Assembly (NCBI GenBank): GCA_016713865.1
Contig: JADJOG010000047.1
Location: 1 to 64,000, forward strand
Length of the DNA stretch: 64,000 bases
DNA from: Flavobacteriales bacterium
Lineage (GTDB): Bacteria > Bacteroidota > Bacteroidia > Flavobacteriales_F > PHOS-HE28
Direction: 5' to 3'
Shown: positions 36,528 through 46,673 of the stretch, piece by piece
How the letters are laid out: every line of letters begins with the position of its first letter
How positions within the stretch are numbered: position 1 is the first letter of the stretch
Position numbers and translations under genes: made by a program
Notes under the pieces: model-generated
Seen by the model: the letters and a program-made list of their open reading frames with translations, nothing else
What the model was told of the DNA's origin: nothing
Database searches by the model: none

Positions 36528-38531
36528 TCAGAGCTTCGTGAAGGGCTGCTTCCAGACGCCGTTCTCGCCGGTGAGTTGCAGCACGTAAGCGCCTTGGGGC
36601 AAGGTGCTCACATTGATGCGACCATCGGAGATGGCCTCGCGCTTCACCATGCGGCCAGCACCATCGAGCACCACAGCGGTGAGGCGCTCGCCTTGGCCAG
36701 CACCGGTGATGGTGATCTGATCCGCAGCCGGGTTGGGGCTGATGGTGAATGCGTCGGCGGGCAAGGTGACCACGCTGGTGGGCAAGCTCTCGGTGATTTC
36801 GAGGAACTGATTGACCGCAACGCCCTTCACGACATCCACCACGCCGCTGGGCCAGTAGACCGTGACCTCTTCCACCTGCTCATCCTGGGAGCCCGAAATG
36901 CGCGCCAAAGAAGCTCATGTACCGGAAGCCGTCGCCGCTCTTCACATCGCGGATCTGGTGCCAATGGGGCTGGTCACCTCCACGCGAGCGCCGATGCCAT
37001 TCTTGTTGCTCAAGGTGCCATGCAGGTTCACCTGTAGGCAATTGATGTTGTTGCCGTTGTTCATGCGGATGGTGCCGCCATTGAGGACGTCTAAGAAGCC
37101 ATCGTGGTTGAGGTCGGCCACGGCGCCAGTGCTCGCTCACCACGGTGGGCGTGAAGGTCCTGTCGCCGTTGTTGAAGTGGATGGTGTTGCTGGCGCCCAG
37201 CACATCCACCCAGCCATCGTTGTTGAAGTCGTGCGCAACCCATTCGATGCTCGTGCCCGGGAACACATCGAAGCCCGAGCCCTCAGTGACATTGGTGAAC
37301 GTATTTCCGTCGTTGCGCATGAGCTTGTGGCCGCCCTGCGCGAAGGAGCTGGCGCCGATGAGGATGTCCATATCGCCATCCATGTCGTAATCGGCCCACG
37401 CGCTGCTCCAGGTCTGCTGGTAGTCGGACAGGCCCATTTCAACGGTCACTTCGGTGAAAGTGCCATCGCCGTTGTTGCGGTGCAGCTGATCCACCGAGGC
37501 AGGCACCTGCTGCCCGCCTCGGCACTTGGCGATGAAGAGGTCGATCAGATGGTCGTTGTTGTAATCGATCCAGATGCTGCCGTAGTTGCCGCCATTCGGC
37601 GTATCGCCCAAGCCGCCTTGGTTGTAGGAGAGTGCGCCGTGCCGTCGTTCAGGTAATACACGTTGGGCTGCACATCGTGGCACACGAAGGCATCGAGGTG
37701 GCCATCGTTGTTGATGTCAACGAAGTTGCTGCGCTGCGAGAACACGTATTGCGGGCCACTGATCTCGGTGAAGCCCGTGCCGTCTTCGGTGGCCATCATG
37801 AAGGTGACGCCGCTGCCGCCGCCATAGAGCAAGTCGAGGTAGCCGTTGGCATCAATATCGCCAGCAGCCATGCTCCAGCTCGGTGTGTAGTCTGCGCTGG
37901 TGGTAGGGAAGTCGATGGTGTTGAAGGTGCCATCGGGCTGCTGGTAGCTGATGCGGACATTGGTGGCCGTGACGGTGACCACATCGTCGTAGCCATCGTT
38001 GTTCATGTCCACTGCCGCTTGGCCGCAACCAGAGCAGCTGCTGGTCGAAACGGTCTGGTTTGTGAAGCTGATGTAGGTGGGGTTCCAGGGCTGCGTGGTC
38101 ACCGTGAAGTCGAAGCCCAGGCTCGAATAGCGGTTGTCCCAGCCGATGAGGTAGGTAACGCCGGGGTAAGCGTTGAAGACCGCTAGGGTGAGCAGTCCGG
38201 CGCCACTGTCGTCATCGCCACCAGCGCAGGTCAGATTGCCGCACTCGCCGGTATAAATCTGCACGCGCGTGTCAGTGTTGCCGTTCTGCGTGAGGTCGCT
38301 GCTCACGAATACGGTTTGGTAGCTGGAAGGGGTGTACTGGTACCACATGCCAGCGTTAGCGCCGGTGCCGCCGGAACTGCACACGGGCAGCGGAACATCG
38401 GTTCCATCCACGGTATCAACCGTGTAAACCACACCCGGCGTGATGGTCAGCGCCGTTGCGCAGGAGCTTTGCGCCTGCAGGCGCGCGAATGGGGCCAAGG
38501 CCATTAAGGCCAGTGCGTAGGATTGCTTCAT
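36528..38531 (-). CDS. Secreted VCBS/FG-GAP and ASPIC/UnbV repeat protein with T9SS domain (several frameshifts)
   Basis: From 38531 the product has a signal peptide (MKQSYALALMALAPF) and an N-terminal beta domain with CGNLTCAGGDDDSGAG. A run of calcium-loop FG-GAP/VCBS repeats follows (DMNNDGYDD, DIDANGYLD, DINNDGHLDA, DYDMDGDMD, DFNNDGWVD). After an ASPIC/UnbV domain (VTVYWPSGVVDVV) it ends with a T9SS type A sorting domain (FTISPNPAADQITI to VLQLTGENG). Frame breaks lie near 37635, 37130, 36965 and 36895. The repeats form a beta-propeller that often binds ligands or helps adhesion. Confidence 0.82.
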
Positions 38532-38554
38532 GGTTCGTTTCGTCTGGGTCTGGT

Positions 38555-39655
38555 TCAGTTGCAGGGTCCGGGCAGCGAGTTTATCCATTCTGTGATGAGT
38601 GCCACGGCTTCTTGGTGCACAACAGTACGGCCCATCAGTGGCATCCTGACGGATTCATCGGTGCTGGCGAGGCGGTGGAGCATCATGCTCCGGAAGGTGT
38701 TGCCCGAGGCCACGATGTAGGTGAGCTCAGGGTTCTCGGGCAGGGGGTCCTCCGGCTCCACGCAAACGCCCATGTTCATGGGGTCGCTGGTGTCTTGCCA
38801 GGCGAAGCGCATCGGGCGGTAAGCGCAGTGCTTGCCTTCGGAGTGGCAATGCGCGCAATTCATGTCCACGTATGCACGCACGCGGTCGTTGAGCGAAACA
38901 TCGGGGTCGTTCCACTTGGCCACGGGCTGCGGAGCCGGGAAACCAGCCTCGAGGTAGCCTGCTTCCACCCACTTGCCAATCTGTTCGCGCGGGCCTTCGG
39001 GATAATCCACCGAGAGCGCCATGTTGCGCAATTTGGGGCCGATCGGCATGGGCACGTCGTTCAGCTTGTGGCAGGTGAAGCACTCGGCCCACGCGGGGAT
39101 TCGGTAATTCTGTTCGTGGTCCACGCCAGCATCATCGCGCCAAGTGATGGGCACGAATCGGCCATTAAGGTCCAGATGCGCCTCGGTCTGCTCGTCGTTC
39201 CACACATAATCGGCGAATAGCCATTGGCCCGCCTTCTTGATCATGAGCCTCGTTTCCACGATGCGGCGCGTATTCGACGGCTGCACATTGTCGAAGTAGA
39301 AGGTCTTGATGAGCACCGTGCCATCGGGGAAGTCGAGCGGTACGTTGTCGTTCACATAGTTGGCCTTCGTGCCGGCGGGCATCCAAACGAAGCGGAACTT
39401 GTGGGCATAGTCGCTGAAGAGCGGCGTAATCACATCGTAGGGCAGCACGCCCGAATTGGGCTCGTGCGCGGCCATGGCACCATTGAAGAAACGGTACTGC
39501 GAAAGCGTCGGGTAAGGCACCAGATCCAGATCAACGCTCACAGCTTCGCCTTGCGTGGGGGGAGGCGCGGGGGCGACCACTTCCGCAGGGTCGTGCCTGC
39601 AAGCGATGATTGCCGAACCGATGAGAGCGGTGATAACGATAGTCTTCCAGCGCAT
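38555..39655 (-). CDS. Diheme c-type cytochrome lipoprotein (SO_2930-like)
   Basis: The signal peptide ends in the lipobox IIAC, so the protein is lipid-anchored in the periplasm or outer membrane. Two haem attachment sites are visible, CFTCH and CAHCH, about 70 residues apart. The N-terminal half is unusual for cytochromes (PDGTVLIKTFYFDN and RIVETRLMIKKAGQW) and matches the SO_2930-type diheme family as I remember it. It probably takes part in periplasmic electron transfer. It diverges from polA with 130 bases between starts. Confidence 0.75.
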   Translation of the reverse strand: MRWKTIVITALIGSAIIACRHDPAEVVAPAPPPTQGEAVSVDLDLVPYPTLSQYRFFNGAMAAHEPNSGVLPYDVITPLFSDYAHKFRFVWMPAGTKANYVNDNVPLDFPDGTVLIKTFYFDNVQPSNTRRIVETRLMIKKAGQWLFADYVWNDEQTEAHLDLNGRFVPITWRDDAGVDHEQNYRIPAWAECFTCHKLNDVPMPIGPKLRNMALSVDYPEGPREQIGKWVEAGYLEAGFPAPQPVAKWNDPDVSLNDRVRAYVDMNCAHCHSEGKHCAYRPMRFAWQDTSDPMNMGVCVEPEDPLPENPELTYIVASGNTFRSMMLHRLASTDESVRMPLMGRTVVHQEAVALITEWINSLPGPCN

Positions 39656-39785
39656 GGTTCCGAACAGGTGCCGCAATCTAGGTGGTGACGAAGCGCGCGC
39701 CGATGCCGTTGCACAGCCAACCTGAACTTCCTGCGCTCCTACCTTGCCGCGCATCGCGGCCAGTTCAGCGGCCGCACCATAAGCA

Positions 39786-42651
39786 ATGCCGGACCAAACG
39801 CCGAATGGCGACGATAAGCGCCTCTTCCTCCTCGACGCCTTCGCGCTCATCTACCGCGCCTACTTCAGCTTCATCCGTGCGCCGCGGATCAACAGCAAGG
39901 GCTTCAACACCAGCGCGGCCTTCGGCTTCACCACCACCCTGCTGGATCTGATCAAGCGCGAGAAGCCTACACACATCGCCGTGGTGTTCGATACTGCTGC
40001 GCCCACCGAGCGCCATGAGACCCTGCTCGACTACAAGGCCAACCGCGAGGAGATGCCCGACGACATCCGCAGCAACCTCGCCTACATCCGCCGCATCATC
40101 GAAGCGCTGCGCATCCCCATCCTCGAGAGCGATGGCTACGAGGCCGATGATGTGATCGGCACTTTAGCAAAGAAGGCCGAGCTCGAAGGCTACACCACTT
40201 ACATGGTCACGCCCGACAAGGACTTCGGGCAATTGGTCACCGACAAGATCATCATGTACAAGCCGGGGCGCGGCGGCGATCCGCCCGAGAAGCTCGGCCC
40301 CAAGGAGATCTGCGATCGCTGGGGCGGGCTCACCAGCACTGAACAAGTGAAGGACATCCTCGGCCTCATGGGCGATGCGGTGGACAACATCCCTGGCATC
40401 CCCGGCATCGGCGAGAAGACCGCAATCAAGCTCGTGCAGCAATTCGGATCGTTGGAAGGCGTGATCGAAGGCGTGGAGCAGCTCAAGGGCAAGCAGAAGG
40501 AGAACGTGATCGCCTTCGCGGAGCAAGGCCGCATGAGCAAAATGCTCGCGACCATCAACATCAATGCACCGGTGGAATTGAACCATGATGCATTGCACCT
40601 CGATCCGCCCGACAAGGACAAGGTGATGGAGGTGTTCAGTGAATTGGAGTTCAAGACGCTGGTGAACCGGGTGCTGGGTGCAACAGTTCTGATGAATGGT
40701 GGCGGACCGCTGCGAGGGCCAAGTCGTGAACGCGCACAGCCAAAAAGTCATCAGCTGCGACACCAGGTCAAGTGGATCTCTTCGGCACCACGGTGGATGA
40801 GGACGGCAACGTGCAGATGAAGGAGCTGTCCACCATCGACAGCGTGCCGCACCGCTACTTCCTCGCCGACACCAGCGAGAAGATGTACATGCTGGCCGCG
40901 CAGCTGAAGAAGCAGCCGCGCTTCTGCTTCGATACAGAGACCACCAGCACCGACGAGCGCACTGCCGAACTCGTGGGCCTCGCATTCAGTTGGAAAGCGC
41001 ACGAAGGCTACTATGTGCCCGTGCCCGCGGATCGTCCGGAGGCCCAGCGCATCGTCGGCATCTTTCAACCGATCCTGGAGAACGAGGCCATCGGCAAGGT
41101 GGCGCAGAACGCGAAGTATGATATCCGCGTGCTGGCGCGCTACGGCGTGGAGGTGAGAGGCCCCCTCTTCGACACCATGGTGGCGCATTACCTGCTGAAG
41201 CCCGACCAGAACAAGCACGGCATGGACGACATGTCCGAGGCCTATCTCGGCTATCGGCCCGTGAGCATCGAAGCGCTCATTGGCGAGAAGGGAAGAGGCA
41301 AAGTGCAGAAGAGCATGCGCGATGTGGATATGCAGTCCGTGAAGGAGTATGCCGCAGAGGATGCTGACATCACCTGGCAACTCTCCGAGAAGTTCTCGCC
41401 GCTGTTGGAGCAGGATGAAGTGACAACGCTCTTCAACGAAGTGGAGATGCCGCTGGTACACGTCCTCGCGGACATGGAGACCGAAGGCATCCGCATCGAC
41501 ATCCCGGCGCTCAAGAACTTCAGCGAGGAATTGGGCACCGAGCTGATCCGCTTGCAGGAAGCCATACATGCCAGCAGCGGCGTGCCCTTCAACATCGATT
41601 CGCCCAAACAGCTCGGCGATGTGCTCTTCGAGACGCTCAAGCTCGGAGGGGATTGCATCAAGAAGACTGCGAAGACCGGCCAATACCAGACCAGCGAGGA
41701 CATTCTGCAAGGGCTGAGCAATGCGCACCCCGTGATCCCGCTGATCCTCGACTATCGCAGCCTGCGCAAGCTCAAGGGCACCTATGTGGACACGCTTCCC
41801 GTAGCCGCCGACCCCGTAACGCATCGCGTCCACACCAGCTACCTGCAGACCGTTGCCGCCACCGGCCGCCTTGCGAGCAACGACCCCAACCTGCAGAACA
41901 TCCCCATCCGCACGAGAAGGGCCGCGAGATCCGCAAGGCCTTCGTGCCGCGCGATGAGAACTACCAATTGCTCAGCGCCGACTACTCGCAGATCGAATTG
42001 CGCATCATCGCGCACATGAGCGGCGACCACAACATGCAGGAGGCCTTCCGCCATGGGCTCGACATCCACGCGGCCACGGCGGCCAAGGTCTTCAGCGTCG
42101 ACATCAACGAGGTGACGCGATCAGCGCAGCCGCGCCAAGGCCGTGAACTTCGGCATCGCATACGGGCAGGGCGCCTTCGGATTGGCGCAGAACCTGGGCA
42201 TCCCGCGCGCCGAGGCCAAGCAGATCATCGACGACTACTTCGCCCATTCCCCGGCGTGCGCAACTACATGGACGAGATGATCGGCTATTGCCGCACCAAC
42301 GGCTTCATCAAGACGCTGATGGGCCGACGCCGTTACCTGCCCGACATCATCAGCGCCAACAACACCGTGCGCGCGCAGGCCGAGCGCGTGGCCATCAACG
42401 CGCCCATGCAAGGCTCTGCCGCCGACATCATCAAGGTGGCCATGGTGAGCATCCACCGCGAGCTGAAGCAGCGCCGCATGAAGAGCAAGTTGCTGCTGCA
42501 GGTGCATGACGAACTCGTCTTCGACGCGCACAACGATGAAGCGGAGGATCTGAAAACGCTGGTCCGCGACCGCATGGAGGGCGCGATGCAATTAGCCGTG
42601 CCGCTCGTTGTTGACATGGCGCTGGGGAAAAACTGGTTGGAGGCGCACTGA
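39786..42651 (+). CDS. polA: DNA polymerase I (four frameshifts)
   Basis: The product has all three domains. The 5' nuclease begins FLLDAFALIYRAYFSFIR and has GDAVDNIPGIPGIGEKTA. The 3'-5' exonuclease site FCFDTETTSTD is intact, so proofreading is likely. The polymerase has SADYSQIELRIIAHMSGDH (motif A), MGRRRYLPDI, and LLQVHDELVFDAH (motif C). Frame changes at about 40725, 41912, 42120 and 42247 are needed to join them. At the last three, one base returned to a short run restores the family sequence (for example KAVNFGIAYGQGAFG). Without the breaks the length, about 950, is normal. Confidence 0.93.
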
Positions 42652-42721
42652 TCGCCACGGGGAGCAACGGGACATTTGAAGCGGTCCAAACCGGGCCTCA
42701 ATCATGTCCCACACGCCAACC

Positions 42722-43597
42722 ATGCGCATCGCTCTCCCGCTGGCCATCGCCTTGCTGCTCGCTTCGTGCGGCGGCGGCGGAACGCCGCAGGACACCCTTC
42801 AGACGGACAATGCCGACAGCCTTGAATTGGCTGAACGCATGAGCCGCACCAAGAAGATCTTCTACAACATCCCCTCGCCCATGGAGACGGCCGCGCTGCT
42901 GAAGAAGGCAGGCGCCAGCTACAACGGGAAGATCCTGAACGATGTGAAGAACGTGGATAAGTACACCGCTGCGAGCAAGCAGGCGCTGAACCTCGGCGTG
43001 TACGGCGCCGATCTCAGCTACGCCAGCGTGTTCAACCACACGCAGGAGAGCATGTTCTACACCAGCTGCGCTCGCCGATTGGCGGATAAGCTGAGTGTCA
43101 CATCCGCCTTCAATGACAGCACCATGCAGCTGATGGAGCAGTATCAGAGCGATCGCGAGAAGCTGCTGGAGATCATCAGTGAGACGTACTGGGACATGGA
43201 CCGCTACCTGAAAGTGAACGATCGCGAGAACATCAGCGCCCTCATGATCGTTGGCGGCTGGGTCGAAGGCCTCTACATCGCCACGCAGGTGGCTGGAACG
43301 AATGCGGCCCCGGAGCTGAGGCAGCGCATTGCCGAGCAGAAGCTCTCCTTGGGCGACCTCGTCTCATTGCTCGGCACCTACGGCGACGATCCCACCTTGA
43401 ATCCAGTGCGCGATGACCTGAAGGCCATGCATGCGCTTTACATGGATGTTTCCGTCGGAGGTGGCGGGGCAACCACATCGCAGCAGGATGGCATAACGGT
43501 GATCGGATCGGAGAGCGGTGCCGCCACCCTCACCGATACGCAGCTCAAGGCCATCACCGAGAAAGCCGCCGCCATTCGCAACAACTACATCAACTGA
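42722..43597 (+). CDS. Conserved lipoprotein of unknown function
   Basis: From the ATG at 42722 the signal peptide ends LLLASCGGGG, a clear lipobox. The mature protein is mostly helical (MSRTKKIFYNIPSPMETAAL, YGADLSYASVFNHTQESM, ISALMIVGGWVEGLYIATQV), a pattern I associate with a Bacteroidota-specific lipoprotein without known function. It is followed nine bases later by another small secreted protein, so the two may be an operon. Confidence 0.78.
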   Translation: MRIALPLAIALLLASCGGGGTPQDTLQTDNADSLELAERMSRTKKIFYNIPSPMETAALLKKAGASYNGKILNDVKNVDKYTAASKQALNLGVYGADLSYASVFNHTQESMFYTSCARRLADKLSVTSAFNDSTMQLMEQYQSDREKLLEIISETYWDMDRYLKVNDRENISALMIVGGWVEGLYIATQVAGTNAAPELRQRIAEQKLSLGDLVSLLGTYGDDPTLNPVRDDLKAMHALYMDVSVGGGGATTSQQDGITVIGSESGAATLTDTQLKAITEKAAAIRNNYIN

Positions 43598-43605
43598 CCG
43601 CAGCC

Positions 43606-44043
43606 ATGCTCCGCACCGTTATCGCTCCCGCACTGCTGGCCGCCGGTCTGATGCTCATCACCGGTACGGCCCAGGCCCAATGCAAATCGTTCGCGAAGAA
43701 CAAATGCGTCCCCGGCCTGCTGCCATATAAATTCAATGAGACCTTCAACGGCGCCACCTTGGCACCAGGCGATGAGGCTGAGGTGGCTCTCACCTTCTTC
43801 AGCGGTCAAGAGTATCGCGTGATGGTGTGCGTTCACCAGATCCTGGGCGAAGTGAATTGGAAACTGGTTGATCAGAACAACAAGACCGTTTTCGAGAGCT
43901 TGGCTGATGAGCCCAAGACCCCATTTCGATTTCAAAGCCGCGAGCACGACGCAGTTGCACGCCGTGGTCTGGGTTCCGAGCAAGTCGAAGAGCGATATGG
44001 TGCACACCGGCTGCGTGGCCATCATGGTCGGCTTCAGGAATAA
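43606..44043 (+). CDS. Small secreted protein of unknown function (one frameshift)
   Basis: A signal peptide (MLRTVIAPALLAAGLMLITG, cleavage near AQAQ) precedes a short beta-rich protein (CKSFAKNKCVPGLLPYKFNE, VALTFFSGQEYRVMVCV). Near 43920 the frame changes: the better continuation is DFKAASTTQLHAVVWVPSKS then GCVAIMVGFRN, which ends close to the given stop or slightly beyond it. The true last residues are uncertain. A strong terminator follows at 44088. Confidence 0.65.
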   Translation: MLRTVIAPALLAAGLMLITGTAQAQCKSFAKNKCVPGLLPYKFNETFNGATLAPGDEAEVALTFFSGQEYRVMVCVHQILGEVNWKLVDQNNKTVFESLADEPKTPFRFQSREHDAVARRGLGSEQVEERYGAHRLRGHHGRLQE

Positions 44044-44087
44044 TCGTATCAGCCGCCAACGCGGGCCTGTAAGCCGGCGTAGCGCAT

Positions 44088-44117
44088 GAGGAGCCCGGGC
44101 CGTAACCCGGGCTCCTC
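44088..44117. terminator. Bidirectional terminator
   Basis: Two perfect 12-base arms (44088-44099 and 44106-44117) enclose the loop CCGTAA, followed by AGTTT. It lies between a plus-strand and a minus-strand gene that converge, the placement expected for a shared terminator. Confidence 0.85.
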
Positions 44118-44121
44118 AGTT

Positions 44122-44565
44122 TCAGCGCAGTTCGATCCGGCTCTTGCGCTCGAGGTCCGTGAGCGGCTGGAAGCGGAGCAGATGGAAATCGGCTGTGCCG
44201 GCCAGCATGCGGATCTCGGATGATGCCCTGCCGAACTCGCGTCCATCCTGATCCTTGGCGATGGCCATAATCGCCCCTGTGAAATCCTGCTCGGCGATCA
44301 AGTACAGCATCAGTCGGTTGTCGCGTCCTGCGCTGTCTTCCTCGACAACGGTCTTTCCGAGCGAGAGCCCTCGTGCTTTCAGGTCATCAGAAAGCGCCAC
44401 ATCGATGCTCCAGCTCTTCTCGACGCCGGTGGTCACGCCCTCGATCACCTCTGTAGCAGCTGATCCGGCTATCTCGCCGCCTTTGTTCAGCGCGCTGCGC
44501 GTCCCATCGGCCACGCGGCCGCAACCGATCAAGGCGGTCGCGGCAAGGAGCAGGACCGGCCTCAT
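44122..44565 (-). CDS. Small lipoprotein of unknown function
   Basis: The 147-residue product has a lipobox (LIGCG) after a short hydrophobic leader. A helical stretch (GEIAGSAATEVIEGVTTGVE) and a beta-rich part (NRLMLYLIAEQDFTGAIMAI, DFHLLRFQPLTDLERKSRIE) follow. Its start overlaps the stop of the M43 protease gene by four bases, so it is probably co-expressed and may act with it at the cell surface. No family recognised. Confidence 0.72.
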   Translation of the reverse strand: MRPVLLLAATALIGCGRVADGTRSALNKGGEIAGSAATEVIEGVTTGVEKSWSIDVALSDDLKARGLSLGKTVVEEDSAGRDNRLMLYLIAEQDFTGAIMAIAKDQDGREFGRASSEIRMLAGTADFHLLRFQPLTDLERKSRIELR

Positions 44566-46616
44566 CGCACCACGAATCGTGCGGCGCGCATGCCGCTGTT
44601 CTGAGCAACGCGCACGAAATAGGCACCTGCTTGAAGCGCGCGCACAGGTAGGTCGAAACGATGCTCGCCTTGCGCGAGCCGGCCCTCGTGCAGCACGGCT
44701 GCCGTGCGACCCGTCATGTCGAGCACCTCGATGCTTGCTGGCCCGCTTAGCGCGATCAAGATGGTCGCTTGCGCTGCGCCTTCAACTGGGTTGGGAGCGA
44801 TCGCGATGGTATTGGCATAGGGCATCAATTCCTCGACTCCGACAGGTTGTCCGTTGAGGTTGATGTCGTCGAGGTAGATGTTGTTGCCGCCATCGCTCTC
44901 GAACTCGAACTTGAACCGGAAGTTGGCCACGCTATTCGCAGGGACCGCGATGTTGGTCAATTCGGTGAAAGCCCATTGCGAAGCGCTGTTCGGGATGAAG
45001 CTCGTTGTGGTCACGGGCGCCGTGGGCAACGTGGTGCTGCCGCGCATGATCTTGCGAAGCGACCAGCTGGTGCCGCAATTGGTGCTGGTGTACACGTACA
45101 GCACATCGTCGCTTGTTGTGGTACGACGTGCGTAGGCGTGCCTGAAGGAGAGCCTGATCTCCGTTGCATTGCTCAGGTCAACAGTACGGGAAACCAAGGC
45201 ATCCGTTCGGCCATTCATCGTTGTCGTGTTCACGATGCGCGCGCTCTTGCTGCCGGTGAAGGCTGCCGCAGTTGTCACGGTCCACGTGTTATCGCTCTGT
45301 GGATTCTCTACCATCCAGTCCGGTGCCGAGAAGCCGCTTATGGCCTCGAAGCCTTCTTGGAGCGGGGCAGCGGTGCCCGGTACAGCAAGCACGGTGATGT
45401 AGTCGACCTGGGTGCTGGTCTGGTTGCTGGTGCCATCGCTGGCGGTAAGGCTCACAGCGTAGGTGCCTGGCGTGTTGTAGGCGATTGCAGGTGAGGCGGA
45501 AGTGGAGGTGGCGGGTGAGCCTCCGGTGAAACTCCAGATCCGCGAGGTCACAGAATTGTAGCTCTCATCGGTGAAGGTGACTGTGCTTCCCTGGCAGATA
45601 ACGCGGCGATCTGAACTGAAGGCCGCAGCGCACAGGACATCGGGCTGGCCAACGCCTGTGGCGGTGAGGTTACTGCCCGCGATGAGTTGGTTGCGCTGTG
45701 CCGTGCTGGAGGTGAGTGCAGCGATCATTCGGGTCTTCTGTCCGGCGGTGAACATCTTGGAGCAGTAGGAGTACTCCATGAAATTCTCCACGTTGTCCAA
45801 CGAGTTGCACGTGGTGCCTGAAAGCGTGCAGGTGGTCCAGCCGATGGTATTGGGCGTATCGGCCACGCCATCGTCGGTGTTGCAGCTGCTGGCCACACCA
45901 GGGTTGTTGGTGCCGCCCCATGTATGCTCCAGATTGATCCAATGGCCCACTTCGTGGGTGAGGGCCCGGCTGCGCGATGCGCTTCCGGTTCCAATGGCCC
46001 CGACGTAGGTATGTTGCATCACGATGCCATCGGCAGCGCTGAAAATGGCCACCGAGCCTGGCGTGAGTGTGTAGCCGGCAGCGCCATCGGCGTTCGCACA
46101 TACCCATACATTCAGGTACTTATTGCGCGGCCACTGGATCAGGTTCTTCATGGTCTGCGTGCCATCGGTGGTCAAGGCGCTAACCGTGCGGGTGATGCCT
46201 TTGGTGCAGTTGCCGCTGGGGTCTTTCCGCGCCAGCTTGAACTCGATATCGACATTGGCCACGATGGGCAGGAACTCGGGCCGCACGTTCTGCCAATCGG
46301 GATTCTGCCGGTTGAAGTCCTCGTTGAGGATGCGCATGGCATCGATCACCTGAGCATCGCTGATGTTCTCCGCTCCGTAATTGTGAATGATGTGGAAGAC
46401 CACCGGAATGGTATAGGTGCTGCGCGCGCCCTCAGTGAAGTTGGCAGTCCATTCCTCCAGCTCGGCATTGGCTTGCTGTATCGCATCGATCAACTCTGGC
46501 GCATTGCCATGGAGGGCTTCGAGGTGCGAAGGGTCGTTGTGCTTGCACGGAAGGTGCTGCGCGCTGGTTGCGAAGGCTAAGAGCGCGGCAAACGGTAGAA
46601 GAGCGACTCGGATCAT
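44562..46616 (-). CDS. Secreted M43 (pappalysin-like) zinc metalloprotease with PKD and T9SS domains, copy 1
   Basis: The order is signal peptide (to about residue 19), pro-region, catalytic domain with HEVGHWINLEH (zinc His 221, 225 and 231, catalytic Glu222) and Met-turn NFMEYS near 280, then a PKD domain (about 335-412). A jelly-roll/MAM-like domain (about 420-600, ending DGGNNIYLDDINL) and a T9SS type A sorting domain (IAPNPVEGAAQATI) complete it. All catalytic residues are present and the frame is intact over 684 residues. It should be exported to the surface or medium and degrade proteins. Confidence 0.92.
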   Translation of the reverse strand: MIRVALLPFAALLAFATSAQHLPCKHNDPSHLEALHGNAPELIDAIQQANAELEEWTANFTEGARSTYTIPVVFHIIHNYGAENISDAQVIDAMRILNEDFNRQNPDWQNVRPEFLPIVANVDIEFKLARKDPSGNCTKGITRTVSALTTDGTQTMKNLIQWPRNKYLNVWVCANADGAAGYTLTPGSVAIFSAADGIVMQHTYVGAIGTGSASRSRALTHEVGHWINLEHTWGGTNNPGVASSCNTDDGVADTPNTIGWTTCTLSGTTCNSLDNVENFMEYSYCSKMFTAGQKTRMIAALTSSTAQRNQLIAGSNLTATGVGQPDVLCAAAFSSDRRVICQGSTVTFTDESYNSVTSRIWSFTGGSPATSTSASPAIAYNTPGTYAVSLTASDGTSNQTSTQVDYITVLAVPGTAAPLQEGFEAISGFSAPDWMVENPQSDNTWTVTTAAAFTGSKSARIVNTTTMNGRTDALVSRTVDLSNATEIRLSFRHAYARRTTTSDDVLYVYTSTNCGTSWSLRKIMRGSTTLPTAPVTTTSFIPNSASQWAFTELTNIAVPANSVANFRFKFEFESDGGNNIYLDDINLNGQPVGVEELMPYANTIAIAPNPVEGAAQATILIALSGPASIEVLDMTGRTAAVLHEGRLAQGEHRFDLPVRALQAGAYFVRVAQNSGMRAARFVVR

Positions 46617-46673
46617 TTCAGATGGGCTGTTGGCCCGGCTAATCTATGACGCGTCGGAAGAGTCGCGAGGGAA

